From an uncultured Prevotella sp. (lineage in GTDB: Bacteria; Bacteroidota; Bacteroidia; Bacteroidales; Bacteroidaceae), in the NCBI GenBank assembly GCA_900554835.1, contig USJD01000175.1:1-7255 (forward strand): a stretch of DNA of 7,255 nucleotides, in the 5' to 3' direction. The first letter of the stretch is position 1, and every line of letters starts with the position of its first letter. The notes under the pieces are model-generated. The model saw only the letters and a list, made by a program, of their open reading frames with translations, ran no database searches and was not told the DNA's origin. Positions 1-6,053 of the stretch are shown in pieces. The translations under genes and the position numbers were made by a program.

Positions 1-84
1 CTTAACTCCTCAGCGACCGTAGGGAGCGATAACTCCTTTAACTTCTTTAACTACTTCTGAAATAACTAACTTCGAAAGCTGAAT
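1..84 (-). other. Unassigned tail downstream of the 117-aa gene
   Basis: Directly after the TAA at 87-85, and in the same frame, 24 sense codons run to a TGA at 12-10 and would encode a peptide ending VIAPYGR. No ATG, GTG or TTG begins it. A GAGGAG at 11-6 could be a ribosome-binding site for a gene beyond the edge. I cannot assign a gene here. Confidence 0.3.
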
Positions 85-438
85 TTAATCAAATAGAGAA
101 AGGGACAACTGAGAATCTGAAGAATCGTTAGCTTTAGTAGATTCATCAAAATCCGTCTGCTCTTTCTGTGGAGAAAATTTCAAAACCAACTGTTCAGCCA
201 GCTGATCTTTGAAATTGAGTTTGTAAACCCCATGACCACTACCCTTTTCTATGATAGAAGAAGGATCCTTCGCATTTTTGATGAGAAATTGGGAAACATA
301 AGAATGAACGTCCTTGTAATTCAATGGTGTAAACATAGAATTACAAGAATTAAACACATGACGGGCAATCTTTTCAGTTTTAAGACCATTATCGCCGGCC
401 AAAGTTAGAATTCTCAAAATTTCCTGATCAAAATTCAT
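85..438 (-). CDS. Small winged-helix-like protein with a C-terminal clamp-binding-type motif
   Basis: A 117-aa protein of unknown role. Residues 4-76 have the layout of a winged helix close to the HARE-HTH type: EILRILTLAGDNGLKTEKIARHVF, a middle segment with VHSYVSQFLIKNA, and a wing in GSGHGVYKLN. This is my reading of the pattern, not a confirmed family. Residues about 90-117 are polar, acidic and Ser-rich, so probably disordered, and end in QLSLSLFD. QLSLSL fits the hexapeptide motif QLxLxL by which DNA polymerases, Hda and other proteins bind the DnaN sliding clamp. A link to replication or repair is therefore possible. No consensus promoter or Shine-Dalgarno lies upstream, and no terminator follows in the window. 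Confident as a gene; function open. Confidence 0.7.
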   Translation of the reverse strand: MNFDQEILRILTLAGDNGLKTEKIARHVFNSCNSMFTPLNYKDVHSYVSQFLIKNAKDPSSIIEKGSGHGVYKLNFKDQLAEQLVLKFSPQKEQTDFDESTKANDSSDSQLSLSLFD

Positions 439-470
439 TTAATGCGAGTTCTTTTTTAGAAATGCGTACA

Positions 471-503
471 TAAAAGAAACCGCGGCATTTAGAAATGTCG
501 CGG
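471..503 (-). terminator. Intrinsic terminator after the winged-helix gene
   Basis: GC-rich hairpin (arms 503-494 and 489-480 on the minus strand, one A/C mismatch, 4-base loop) followed by TTTCTTTTA. It starts 19 bases after the stop of the 107-aa gene. No promoter was recognised between it and the next gene at 438, so partial read-through may supply that gene. Confidence 0.8.
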
Positions 504-522
504 CAACTTGGAATCATTTTAT

Positions 523-846
523 TTATGCGAGAGCAACCTTGTTGTCCTCGTCTTTAATCTTACCCTCTTTGAGAAGCCAACCAATTCCAAGAATTGCATC
601 TTCTGTTGAAATCTTAGCCATCTCAGCAACTTCTGTAAGAGAAAGAGCGTGATCTGCTGCTGCCAAAGCCTGGTAAACATCACCAGCTCTGAAACCAGCG
701 TTCTCTGCATTCAAGAAGATTGTTTCCTTCTTTTCTGCTGTTGTTTTCTTGGTTGCAGTAGTTTTCTTAGCTACTGGAGCCTTCTTTGTAGCAGTAGCAG
801 TTTTCTTAGCTGCTGCTGTTTTTGTTGTTGCTTTCTTTTCTACCAT
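523..846 (-). CDS. Winged-helix protein with histone H1-like Lys/Ala/Thr tail
   Basis: A 107-aa protein in two parts. Residues 1-40 are low-complexity: 13 Lys, 11 Thr and 10 Ala, with KK pairs at 4, 14, 21, 27, 33 and 39, like eukaryotic H1 or bacterial H1-like tails that bind DNA without sequence preference. Residues about 49-107 form a compact winged helix-turn-helix with GDVYQALAAADHALSLTEVAEMA and ILGIGWLLKEGKI, matching the DUF2582-type domain as I know it (a conserved 'GWL.REGKI' wing). It is probably an abundant DNA-binding or nucleoid-associated protein; this is inferred, with no known partner in the window. It has its own promoter element and terminator. The first ATG is used and no Shine-Dalgarno is seen. 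The tail is the kind of region likely to vary in length between strains. Confidence 0.85.
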   Translation of the reverse strand: MVEKKATTKTAAAKKTATATKKAPVAKKTTATKKTTAEKKETIFLNAENAGFRAGDVYQALAAADHALSLTEVAEMAKISTEDAILGIGWLLKEGKIKDEDNKVALA

Positions 847-947
847 GTTTTATTCTAAATAATTGTAATATTAGGAAATTTGATACCTATTAAGGCTTTT
901 CTTAGTTTTTTAATTCCCTTTTATAAAAAACTCATCGTTTTCGTTGG

Positions 948-955
948 CAAATATA
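948..955 (-). promoter_or_regulatory. Probable -7 promoter element of the winged-helix gene at 846
   Basis: The minus strand reads TATATTTG, an exact TAnnTTTG match, in the gap between the aspS terminator and the 107-aa gene. No TTTG lies at the expected -33 distance. The predicted leader is about 95 bases, AT-rich, with no clear hairpin or riboswitch seen. This covers the 229-base gene-free stretch 847-1075 together with the terminator. Confidence 0.6.
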
Positions 956-1004
956 CGACTTTTTATTGATTTTTTAGTGTTTTTTTGAAAGAAAGTGCCA
1001 TAAA

Positions 1005-1054
1005 ATGCAAAAAAGAGTTTCATTTTTTGATATAAATCAAGAAATGAAACTCTT
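1005..1054 (-). terminator. Intrinsic terminator of aspS
   Basis: A perfect 13-bp inverted repeat (1042-1054 with 1013-1025) holds an inner 5-bp stem (1036-1040 with 1027-1031) and a 4-base loop. On the minus strand it is followed by a run of T and further T-rich sequence. It starts 21 bases after the aspS stop; no T-run follows in the plus direction. Confidence 0.92.
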
Positions 1055-1075
1055 AATACGCTATAATTTAGGCAT

Positions 1076-2833
1076 TTACGCCTTTAAGTCTAATTTGATT
1101 TCCAGCTCGTCCAACTGCTTTGGATCCAGTTCAGATGGAGCGTCCAACATCACGTCACGACCTGAGTTGTTCTTAGGGAAGGCAATGCAGTCGCGGATAC
1201 TGTCGAGACCAGCCATGATGCTTACGAAGCGGTCGAGACCGAAAGCAAGTCCTGCATGAGGTGGTGCTCCATATTTGAATGCGTTCATCAGGAAGCCAAA
1301 CTGAGCCTCTGCACGCTCTGGTGTAAAGCCGAGAACCTCAAACATCTTCTCCTGAAGAGCTGTGTCGTGGATACGGAGAGAACCTCCACCCACTTCAATA
1401 CCATTACATACGAAGTCGTAAGCCTTGGCACGTACCTGCTCTGGATGCTCATCCAAGAGAGGAATATCATCAGGATTTGGCATAGTGAACGGATGGTGAG
1501 TAGCCATCAGGCGCTGCTCTTCATCGCTCCACTCAAACAATGGGAAGTCAATAATCCAGAGACATTTGAACACGTTCTTGTCGCGCAAGCCCAAGCGGTC
1601 GCCCATTTCCAAACGGAGAGAGCAGAGCTGAACACGAGTCTTGTTGGCGTTGTCGCCGCTGAGGATAAGAACCAAATCGCCGTCTTTAGCGCCCATCACT
1701 TCCTTGATTTCAGCCAATACTTCTGGAGAATAGAACTTGTCGATGCTGCTCTTCACAGTACCGTCAGCATTGTACTTGATGAAGACGAGACCCTTGGCGC
1801 CAACCTGTGGTCGCTTAACGAAGTCTGTGAGTTCATTGAGTTGCTTGCGACTATAGTTTGCACAACCAGGAACACAAATACCACCGATATATTTAGCCTC
1901 GTCAAAGACAGAGAATTCACCCTTGCCAGCAAACGCATCCTTCAGTTCCACGAATTCCATTCCGAAACGCAAGTCTGGTTTATCACTACCAAATCTACGC
2001 ATAGCCTCGTGCCAAGTCATTTGTTCCAACTTTGGCAATTCCACGCCACGGATTTCCTTGAACAGGTGGCGAGCCATTTCCTCAAACAGATTGATGACGT
2101 CGTCCTGATCAACAAAACTCATCTCGCAGTCAATCTGAGTGAACTCTGGCTGACGGTCAGCACGCAAGTCTTCATCACGGAAGCACTTTGCAATCTGGAA
2201 GTAGCGGTCGAAACCAGCCACCATCAAGAGCTGCTTCAAAGTCTGAGGACTCTGTGGCAGAGCGTAGAATTGACCAGGGTTCATACGTGAAGGAACCACG
2301 AAGTCGCGAGCACCCTCTGGAGTACTTCCGATAAGGATAGGAGTCTCCACCTCCATAAAATTATATTTGTCGAGGAAGTTACGGATGAGGATGGTCATGC
2401 GGTGGCGCAATTCCAGATTCTTACGCACTGTAGGACGACGCAAGTCCAGATAGCGGTATTTCATACGAATATCATCACCGCCATCGGTATTGTCTTCTAT
2501 TGTAAAAGGAGGAGTCTGGCTCTTGGAAAGAACATTGAGCTCCTTGGCAAGGATTTCAATGTCACCAGTCTCCATCTTTGGATTTTTGCTCTGACGTTCG
2601 CTTACGATACCCTTTACCTGGATACAGAATTCACGACCAAGTTTGTTGGCCGCCTCACATAAGTTCATGTCATCAGCTTCGTTGAAAACGATCTGTGTGA
2701 TTCCGTATCGGTCACGCATGTCAACGAAGGTCATACCGCCCATCTTACGAGAGCGCTGAACCCAACCGGCAAGTGTTACTTCCTTGCCTGCATCAGAGAG
2801 TCTGAGCTCTCCACAAGTATTCGTTCTATACAT
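1076..2833 (-). CDS. aspS: Aspartyl-tRNA synthetase, bacterial type
   Basis: Class II synthetase that joins aspartate to tRNA-Asp in the cytoplasm; 585 aa, the usual bacterial length. Domains: an N-terminal OB-fold anticodon-binding domain (1 to about 110, with GWVQRSRKMGG and FVDMRDRYG); the catalytic core, with DGGDDIRMKYRYLDLRRP, class II motif 2 around FRDEDLRADRQPEFTQID (218-235) and motif 3 in GLAFGLDRF (528-536); and the GAD insertion typical of bacterial enzymes (about 285-415). I chose the ATG at 2833 because MYRTNTCGEL begins the conserved domain. The open frame reaches 2938, but those 35 codons lie over the promoter and upstream terminator. Residue 31 is Met where, as I recall, non-discriminating enzymes such as that of Pseudomonas have His, so it is probably specific for tRNA-Asp. 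Monocistronic by promoter and terminator. Confidence 0.98.
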   Translation of the reverse strand: MYRTNTCGELRLSDAGKEVTLAGWVQRSRKMGGMTFVDMRDRYGITQIVFNEADDMNLCEAANKLGREFCIQVKGIVSERQSKNPKMETGDIEILAKELNVLSKSQTPPFTIEDNTDGGDDIRMKYRYLDLRRPTVRKNLELRHRMTILIRNFLDKYNFMEVETPILIGSTPEGARDFVVPSRMNPGQFYALPQSPQTLKQLLMVAGFDRYFQIAKCFRDEDLRADRQPEFTQIDCEMSFVDQDDVINLFEEMARHLFKEIRGVELPKLEQMTWHEAMRRFGSDKPDLRFGMEFVELKDAFAGKGEFSVFDEAKYIGGICVPGCANYSRKQLNELTDFVKRPQVGAKGLVFIKYNADGTVKSSIDKFYSPEVLAEIKEVMGAKDGDLVLILSGDNANKTRVQLCSLRLEMGDRLGLRDKNVFKCLWIIDFPLFEWSDEEQRLMATHHPFTMPNPDDIPLLDEHPEQVRAKAYDFVCNGIEVGGGSLRIHDTALQEKMFEVLGFTPERAEAQFGFLMNAFKYGAPPHAGLAFGLDRFVSIMAGLDSIRDCIAFPKNNSGRDVMLDAPSELDPKQLDELEIKLDLKA

Positions 2834-2863
2834 TATCTTATTATGTAAATTGTTTCTGAACTG

Positions 2864-2894
2864 CAAAATTACAATATTTACTGGAAAGAACAAA
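2864..2894 (-). promoter_or_regulatory. Consensus Bacteroidetes promoter of aspS
   Basis: The minus strand shows TTTG at 2894-2891 and TAATTTTG at 2871-2864, separated by 19 bases. Both halves match the -33 and -7 elements of the Bacteroides primary promoter. Transcription would start near 2858, leaving a leader of about 25 bases before the ATG at 2833. Confidence 0.82.
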
Positions 2895-2935
2895 AAAAAA
2901 TCGCAAAAATATTCCATATAAATACTTTTGCGATT
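2892..2935 (-). terminator. Strong intrinsic terminator of the envelope operon
   Basis: On the minus strand a 15-bp stem (arms 2935-2921 and 2913-2899, one G-U pair) with a 7-base loop is followed by nine T residues (2900-2892). It ends the operon that finishes with the Spy/CpxP-like gene. The end of its T-tract overlaps the aspS -33 element. Confidence 0.92.
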
Positions 2936-3029
2936 CAATTTGTGGGTTTTATCTATCCATTTTGCAGTTTTATCTTGCTGGAAAAAGGGATTCCTTCTTG
3001 TAAGAAAACAATTCTCGATGACAGAAGAA

Positions 3030-3491
3030 CTATTTCATCTTTCTGAAAATCTGCCTGTGGAATTTTTCTTCGGCTTTGATGATGGATAATACCTTGTTGG
3101 CAGGTAGCATCATGAGAAATCTTCCATGATATTCCTGCTGCAGCTGTTTGATTTGAATATCCAGCTCGTCCTGTTTTCTGATAGCCTCTTCACAAGCCTC
3201 ATTGTCTTTTGGATTGATCATGCGGAGTCGGCGCATTTCATCAAAAAGCGCTCTTTGCTTCTTCATCATCTGGCGGTAAACCGGGAAGAATGATGCTGCC
3301 TGAGATGGGGACAGACAAGCATTGACTGTGATGAACTGCTCCAGATCTGCCTCAAATTTTGCAGGATTGAATGGAGGGCGCTTTTTGTGCTGACCATTAG
3401 CCACACCAAAAGTACACAACATCAGAATCATGAGAACGGTCGTTTTCATAATCTGCCCCATTCTGCTTTTTAGTATATCTTTCTTCATCAT
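3030..3491 (-). CDS. Small exported helical protein, Spy/CpxP-like
   Basis: A 153-aa protein, last in the likely operon and 16 bases after the membrane-protein gene. A signal peptide ends near ANGQ (residues 31-34). The ATG at 3491 gives a long N-region; Met15 (ATG at 3449) would give a more classical peptide starting MKTTVLMILML, so the true start is open. The mature part is basic, Met-rich and almost wholly helical. It includes LSPSQAASFFPVYRQMMKKQRA, like the LTxxQ-type repeat of Spy/CpxP periplasmic proteins, then IQIKQLQQEYHGRFLMMLPANK and an ending of about 20 residues. Spy and CpxP bind unfolded protein or metal in stress responses, and related CnrX-type proteins sense metals. The placement after a sigma/anti-sigma pair fits a stress role. 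Similarity is by pattern and helix content only, so the family call is moderate and the ligand is unknown. Confidence 0.65.
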   Translation of the reverse strand: MMKKDILKSRMGQIMKTTVLMILMLCTFGVANGQHKKRPPFNPAKFEADLEQFITVNACLSPSQAASFFPVYRQMMKKQRALFDEMRRLRMINPKDNEACEEAIRKQDELDIQIKQLQQEYHGRFLMMLPANKVLSIIKAEEKFHRQIFRKMK

Positions 3492-3507
3492 TGTTCTGTT
3501 ACTTATT

Positions 3508-3897
3508 TTATAAGTTTTCTCCTACCAGCGAAGCATAAATCGTCTGATTGTCCATCATGGTGTAATCAGCCATCTGGTCGAAAGTGCCATATTCTGAGCC
3601 AGTGGACGAATGATGCAATGGGCAGGAGGATACTGCGTTCCCCTTGTCGGAATGAGCATGATTGCCCACCCAAAGGCTGCCGGCTCCAATCACCAGTACG
3701 GCTCCAACGGCTGCAGCCACCTTCTTGATAGGCAGACGGTTCCACCATGTGGCAGGGCGCATCTCTATAATGCGAGCTTCTGATTCTGGCAACAAATCCA
3801 TCATCTGATCCGTAAAGGATTCAAAATAACCTTCCGGAACAGTGAAGTGATTGGCTTTACCAAACTTATCAATCAATATTTTTTCTTCTTTCTTCAT
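3508..3897 (-). CDS. Single-pass membrane protein, putative anti-sigma factor
   Basis: A 129-aa protein directly downstream of the ECF sigma gene. I place the start at 3897: AAGGAGAAG lies 7 bases before this ATG, whereas the longer open frame from 3960 would overlap the sigma gene and lacks such a site. The N-terminal part (1-57) is charged and likely cytoplasmic, with FTVPEGYFESFTDQMMDLLPE, a pattern I associate with small Bacteroidetes proteins encoded after ECF sigma factors. One transmembrane helix follows (about 58-77). The outer part has His80, His82, Cys92, His95 and His96 close together, then an acidic end around DYTMMDNQTIYASL. The Zn-binding HxxxCxxC motif of classical ZAS anti-sigma factors is absent. 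The anti-sigma role is inferred from position and topology; metal sensing through the His/Cys cluster is only a possibility. Confidence 0.75.
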   Translation of the reverse strand: MKKEEKILIDKFGKANHFTVPEGYFESFTDQMMDLLPESEARIIEMRPATWWNRLPIKKVAAAVGAVLVIGAGSLWVGNHAHSDKGNAVSSCPLHHSSTGSEYGTFDQMADYTMMDNQTIYASLVGENL

Positions 3898-3901
3898 ACA
3901 T

Positions 3902-3910
3902 CTTCTCCTT
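3902..3910 (-). promoter_or_regulatory. Ribosome-binding site deciding the anti-sigma gene start
   Basis: The minus strand reads AAGGAGAAG here, with GGAG 7 bases upstream of the ATG at 3897. It is a clear Shine-Dalgarno sequence in a window where most starts have none, and it favours the 129-aa over the 150-aa reading. Confidence 0.75.
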
Positions 3911-3943
3911 TTATTATATCTGACGTAACTGATTGGGAAAAGT

Positions 3944-4492
3944 TTAATCTTTATTCTCAAAATATTCCGTGATTTTTTTCACGGCCAGATGATATGATGC
4001 TTTCAGGGCTCCTTCACTGGTATTTAATATTTTACTGATTTCTGAATATTTCATGTCTTCGAAGTATTTCATCGTGAAAACGGTGCGCTGAACTTCGGGC
4101 AGTTTGGAGACGGCTTCCTGCAGTTGGGCCTGTGTTTCGTCGCCATCAAAATAGTTGTCTGCCAAGAGCTGGCTGGCTACTCCAGGATCTTCTATCTCGC
4201 TGGCCATTCCTTCCAGCTTCTTTTTTCTGAGAAAGTCGAGCGATTCATTGACCGCTATCCTGTAAAGCCAGGTGCTAAGGGAAGATTTGCCCTGGAAAGT
4301 TTCCAAATTTTTCCAGGCTTTTAGAAAAACATTCTGCAAAACATCATTGGCGTCTTCATGAGTGAGTACGATATGGCGAACCTTCCAATACAGTTGCTCG
4401 CTATATTGTTGCACCATGGCCGAGAACCCTTCCCTTCTGGTGGCAGGTTCCCGGAGCATGTAAACCAGTTCATTATCAGAAATACTCTTCAT
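3944..4492 (-). CDS. ECF-family RNA polymerase sigma factor
   Basis: A 182-aa sigma-70 family factor of the extracytoplasmic-function group, which directs RNA polymerase to a small set of promoters, often for envelope functions. Region 2 (about 23-93) shows the core-binding and -10-recognition helices: HEDANDVLQNVFLKAWKN, then the aromatic-rich STWLYRIAVNESLDFLRK. A linker of about 30 residues leads to region 4 (about 123-178), with LPEVQRTVFTMKYFEDMKYSEIS and a helix-turn-helix ending in KASYHLAVKKI. Length is normal and no domain is missing. The start is the ATG touching the transpeptidase stop (TAAATG); no Shine-Dalgarno is seen, so coupling is likely. The next gene, in the anti-sigma position, starts 46 bases after its stop. 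Its target promoters cannot be told from this window. Confidence 0.96.
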   Translation of the reverse strand: MKSISDNELVYMLREPATRREGFSAMVQQYSEQLYWKVRHIVLTHEDANDVLQNVFLKAWKNLETFQGKSSLSTWLYRIAVNESLDFLRKKKLEGMASEIEDPGVASQLLADNYFDGDETQAQLQEAVSKLPEVQRTVFTMKYFEDMKYSEISKILNTSEGALKASYHLAVKKITEYFENKD

Positions 4493-6046
4493 TTAACGGT
4501 AATTTTTTATGAGATATTGGTAAATGGCCTTGTCAAATCCATATACGTCAGGATATTCCGACCATCCTGCTGGAGTGTTTCCTTTCGTTGGATAGATGGT
4601 GTAATAAGCCAGATACAAGGGTACTGCGGGTTCCACTTTGATGGAGTGGATGATTCTCTTCTTGTCGTTCAGCGAATCAGTCGTCATGCAGTAGTTGAGA
4701 TTATCCAAAAACTTCTCGCTCTTGTCCTTCAGGATGAACTTAGCCAGTTCGAAAGGCTTTTCCACTCTTACGCAGCCATGGGATACTCCCCTATTCTGCT
4801 GCTTGAAGAAATCGCGGCTGGATGTGTCGTGCAGATAGACTGAGAAGTTATTGTCAAATCTGAAGATCAGTCTGCCCAGACTGTTGCCCTTTCCGCCTCT
4901 TTGCACTACTGCGTACATCGGGTCGCGGAGCAGTCCTGCGTGTACTTGGTTCATGCTCAGTTCCTTTCCCGTCCGCCTGTCCATGACGTAAAATCCGCGG
5001 CGCTCGCAATAGGATCGGCTGAAGTAATGGATCATGTCCTTTTCGATGATGCTTCTCGGTACGATCCATACCGGATTCACATCCATGCGCTTGATGGTGC
5101 TGGTGAGCAAAGGAGTCTTGGTCTCCGTGGTTCCGCAACCGATGCGCATGGTGAGCGTATCCTTTTCATCAACGGCCATCAGATGGAAGGAAGGGATGTT
5201 CACCATGATGTATTTTTTGTGCTTCTGCGGATAGTCTTTCAGTCGCCATCTTGCCCGCTCCATGTTGCAGAACAGCTTGGCTTGCCAGTTTTTCGAGCCT
5301 TGTCCTGAGGCAAATTCCTCGGCCAGTTCACGGTAGAAAGTGCCTGCAGGCTGAATTTCGCTGAGGAAAACGGGAACGGAATCTTTCTCTATCTTGCGCA
5401 GGGCCATTTGGTAAAAATCATCATCCGGCAAGTCCATCTTGATGTCAAAAAGACCTCTGTATCTTACTGGTCTGCGGATGGTGTCTGGTCTGTGCGCCTT
5501 GAGTGTGTCGAGCCTGTTGAGCAGAAAGGAAGGATTCGTGTAGCCAAATCTCTGTCCTGTAGTGTATCTCAGATAAGCCTTGGTCAATTTGTATTCCAAT
5601 CTGCCGAAGACGTGGTTGATGGGGTGCGCTTCGTCAAATCCCATATCGCGTGTGATTTGGATGTCGTTCTGGATGTCCTTTACGCAGAATCTGTTGGGTG
5701 AAAATCCCATTTCTCCTACGGTCTGAAGATATCTGAGCAGCGTGTCGGCCTGAGAGGTAAGGCCATGACGATTAATCCACAAGAAGTTGCCCTCCTGTCG
5801 ATAATACTTTCTTGTGCGAATGTCTGCCGCCAGATCATCCTTGTCGTTTCTTATCAGGCTGTCTATGACATTTCTCACCTCCATCGAGCGGATAGACATA
5901 CAGTCGTCTCCGAATTTCCGGTAGTCTTCAAGTGTCACATTGCTGGTAGTACAAACCACTTTTTCCTCACATGAAGAAAAGAGTTCACATGAGGAAAAGA
6001 GGAAAAGCAACAAGGACAAATTATATAAAATCCTCTTGATTTTCAC
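4493..6046 (-). CDS. L,D-transpeptidase lipoprotein (YkuD domain, LdtD/YcbB-like)
   Basis: A 517-aa cell-wall enzyme expected to form 3-3 peptidoglycan cross-links or attach other groups to the stem peptide by L,D-transpeptidation. An N-terminal hydrophobic segment (6-19) leads to Cys20, a likely lipidation site; the LFSSCE block is repeated, so Cys26 is a second candidate. Residues about 50-260 form the N-terminal scaffold region typical of LdtD-like enzymes. The YkuD catalytic domain covers about 277-440, with VNIPSFHL, VNPVWIVP, His406 in YLHDT, and the active-site SHGCVRV with His423 and Cys425. About 75 further residues follow. No separate peptidoglycan-binding domain is evident. The sigma-factor ATG comes directly after the TAA, which implies translational coupling. 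The reaction class is firm; whether it cross-links, anchors proteins, or makes atypical bonds is not visible. Expected location is the periplasmic face of a membrane. Confidence 0.93.
   Translation of the reverse strand: MKIKRILYNLSLLLFLFSSCELFSSCEEKVVCTTSNVTLEDYRKFGDDCMSIRSMEVRNVIDSLIRNDKDDLAADIRTRKYYRQEGNFLWINRHGLTSQADTLLRYLQTVGEMGFSPNRFCVKDIQNDIQITRDMGFDEAHPINHVFGRLEYKLTKAYLRYTTGQRFGYTNPSFLLNRLDTLKAHRPDTIRRPVRYRGLFDIKMDLPDDDFYQMALRKIEKDSVPVFLSEIQPAGTFYRELAEEFASGQGSKNWQAKLFCNMERARWRLKDYPQKHKKYIMVNIPSFHLMAVDEKDTLTMRIGCGTTETKTPLLTSTIKRMDVNPVWIVPRSIIEKDMIHYFSRSYCERRGFYVMDRRTGKELSMNQVHAGLLRDPMYAVVQRGGKGNSLGRLIFRFDNNFSVYLHDTSSRDFFKQQNRGVSHGCVRVEKPFELAKFILKDKSEKFLDNLNYCMTTDSLNDKKRIIHSIKVEPAVPLYLAYYTIYPTKGNTPAGWSEYPDVYGFDKAIYQYLIKNYR
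5966..6001 (-). repeat. Tandem 18-bp duplication duplicating the lipobox
   Basis: Two adjacent 18-base units (6001-5984 and 5983-5966 on the minus strand) differ at only two positions, both third codon positions. Each encodes LFSSCE, so the transpeptidase precursor carries two successive cysteines (Cys20, Cys26) in the same lipobox-like setting. Confidence 0.92.
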
Positions 6047-6053
6047 ATTAATA

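Noticed and set aside
649..858. Plus-strand Cys/Phe-rich open frame
   Set aside because: It is the mirror of the Lys/Ala/Thr-rich tail and winged helix; its composition follows from the complement of AAG/GCA-type codons.
847..947. Possible riboswitch or thermosensor in the long leader of the 107-aa gene
   Set aside because: AT-rich with only weak imperfect pairing (AATAGG with CCTAAT); no known aptamer pattern was recognised.
1005..1054. Possible bidirectional terminator
   Set aside because: Only the minus-strand side has a T-run; the plus-strand side continues AATACG and no plus-strand gene reaches it.
1256..2290. Long plus-strand open frame (344 codons) opposite aspS
   Set aside because: It lies wholly inside the clearly coding minus-strand aspS, shows no recognisable domain, and is the kind of antisense frame that a biased coding sequence produces.
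2834..2938. 35-codon N-terminal extension of aspS
   Set aside because: It covers the aspS promoter and part of the upstream terminator, and the conserved family start is at MYRTNT (ATG at 2833).
3898..3960. 21-codon N-terminal extension of the anti-sigma-like protein
   Set aside because: It would overlap the end of the sigma gene, and a good Shine-Dalgarno sits 7 bases before the ATG at 3897.
4358..4843. Plus-strand 161-codon frame spanning the sigma and transpeptidase junction
   Set aside because: Antisense to two well-supported genes, with no signature or promoter of its own.
4854..5308. His-rich minus-strand and plus-strand frames inside the transpeptidase gene
   Set aside because: Alternative-frame shadows of the 517-aa catalytic protein; the composition is a frame-shift artefact.
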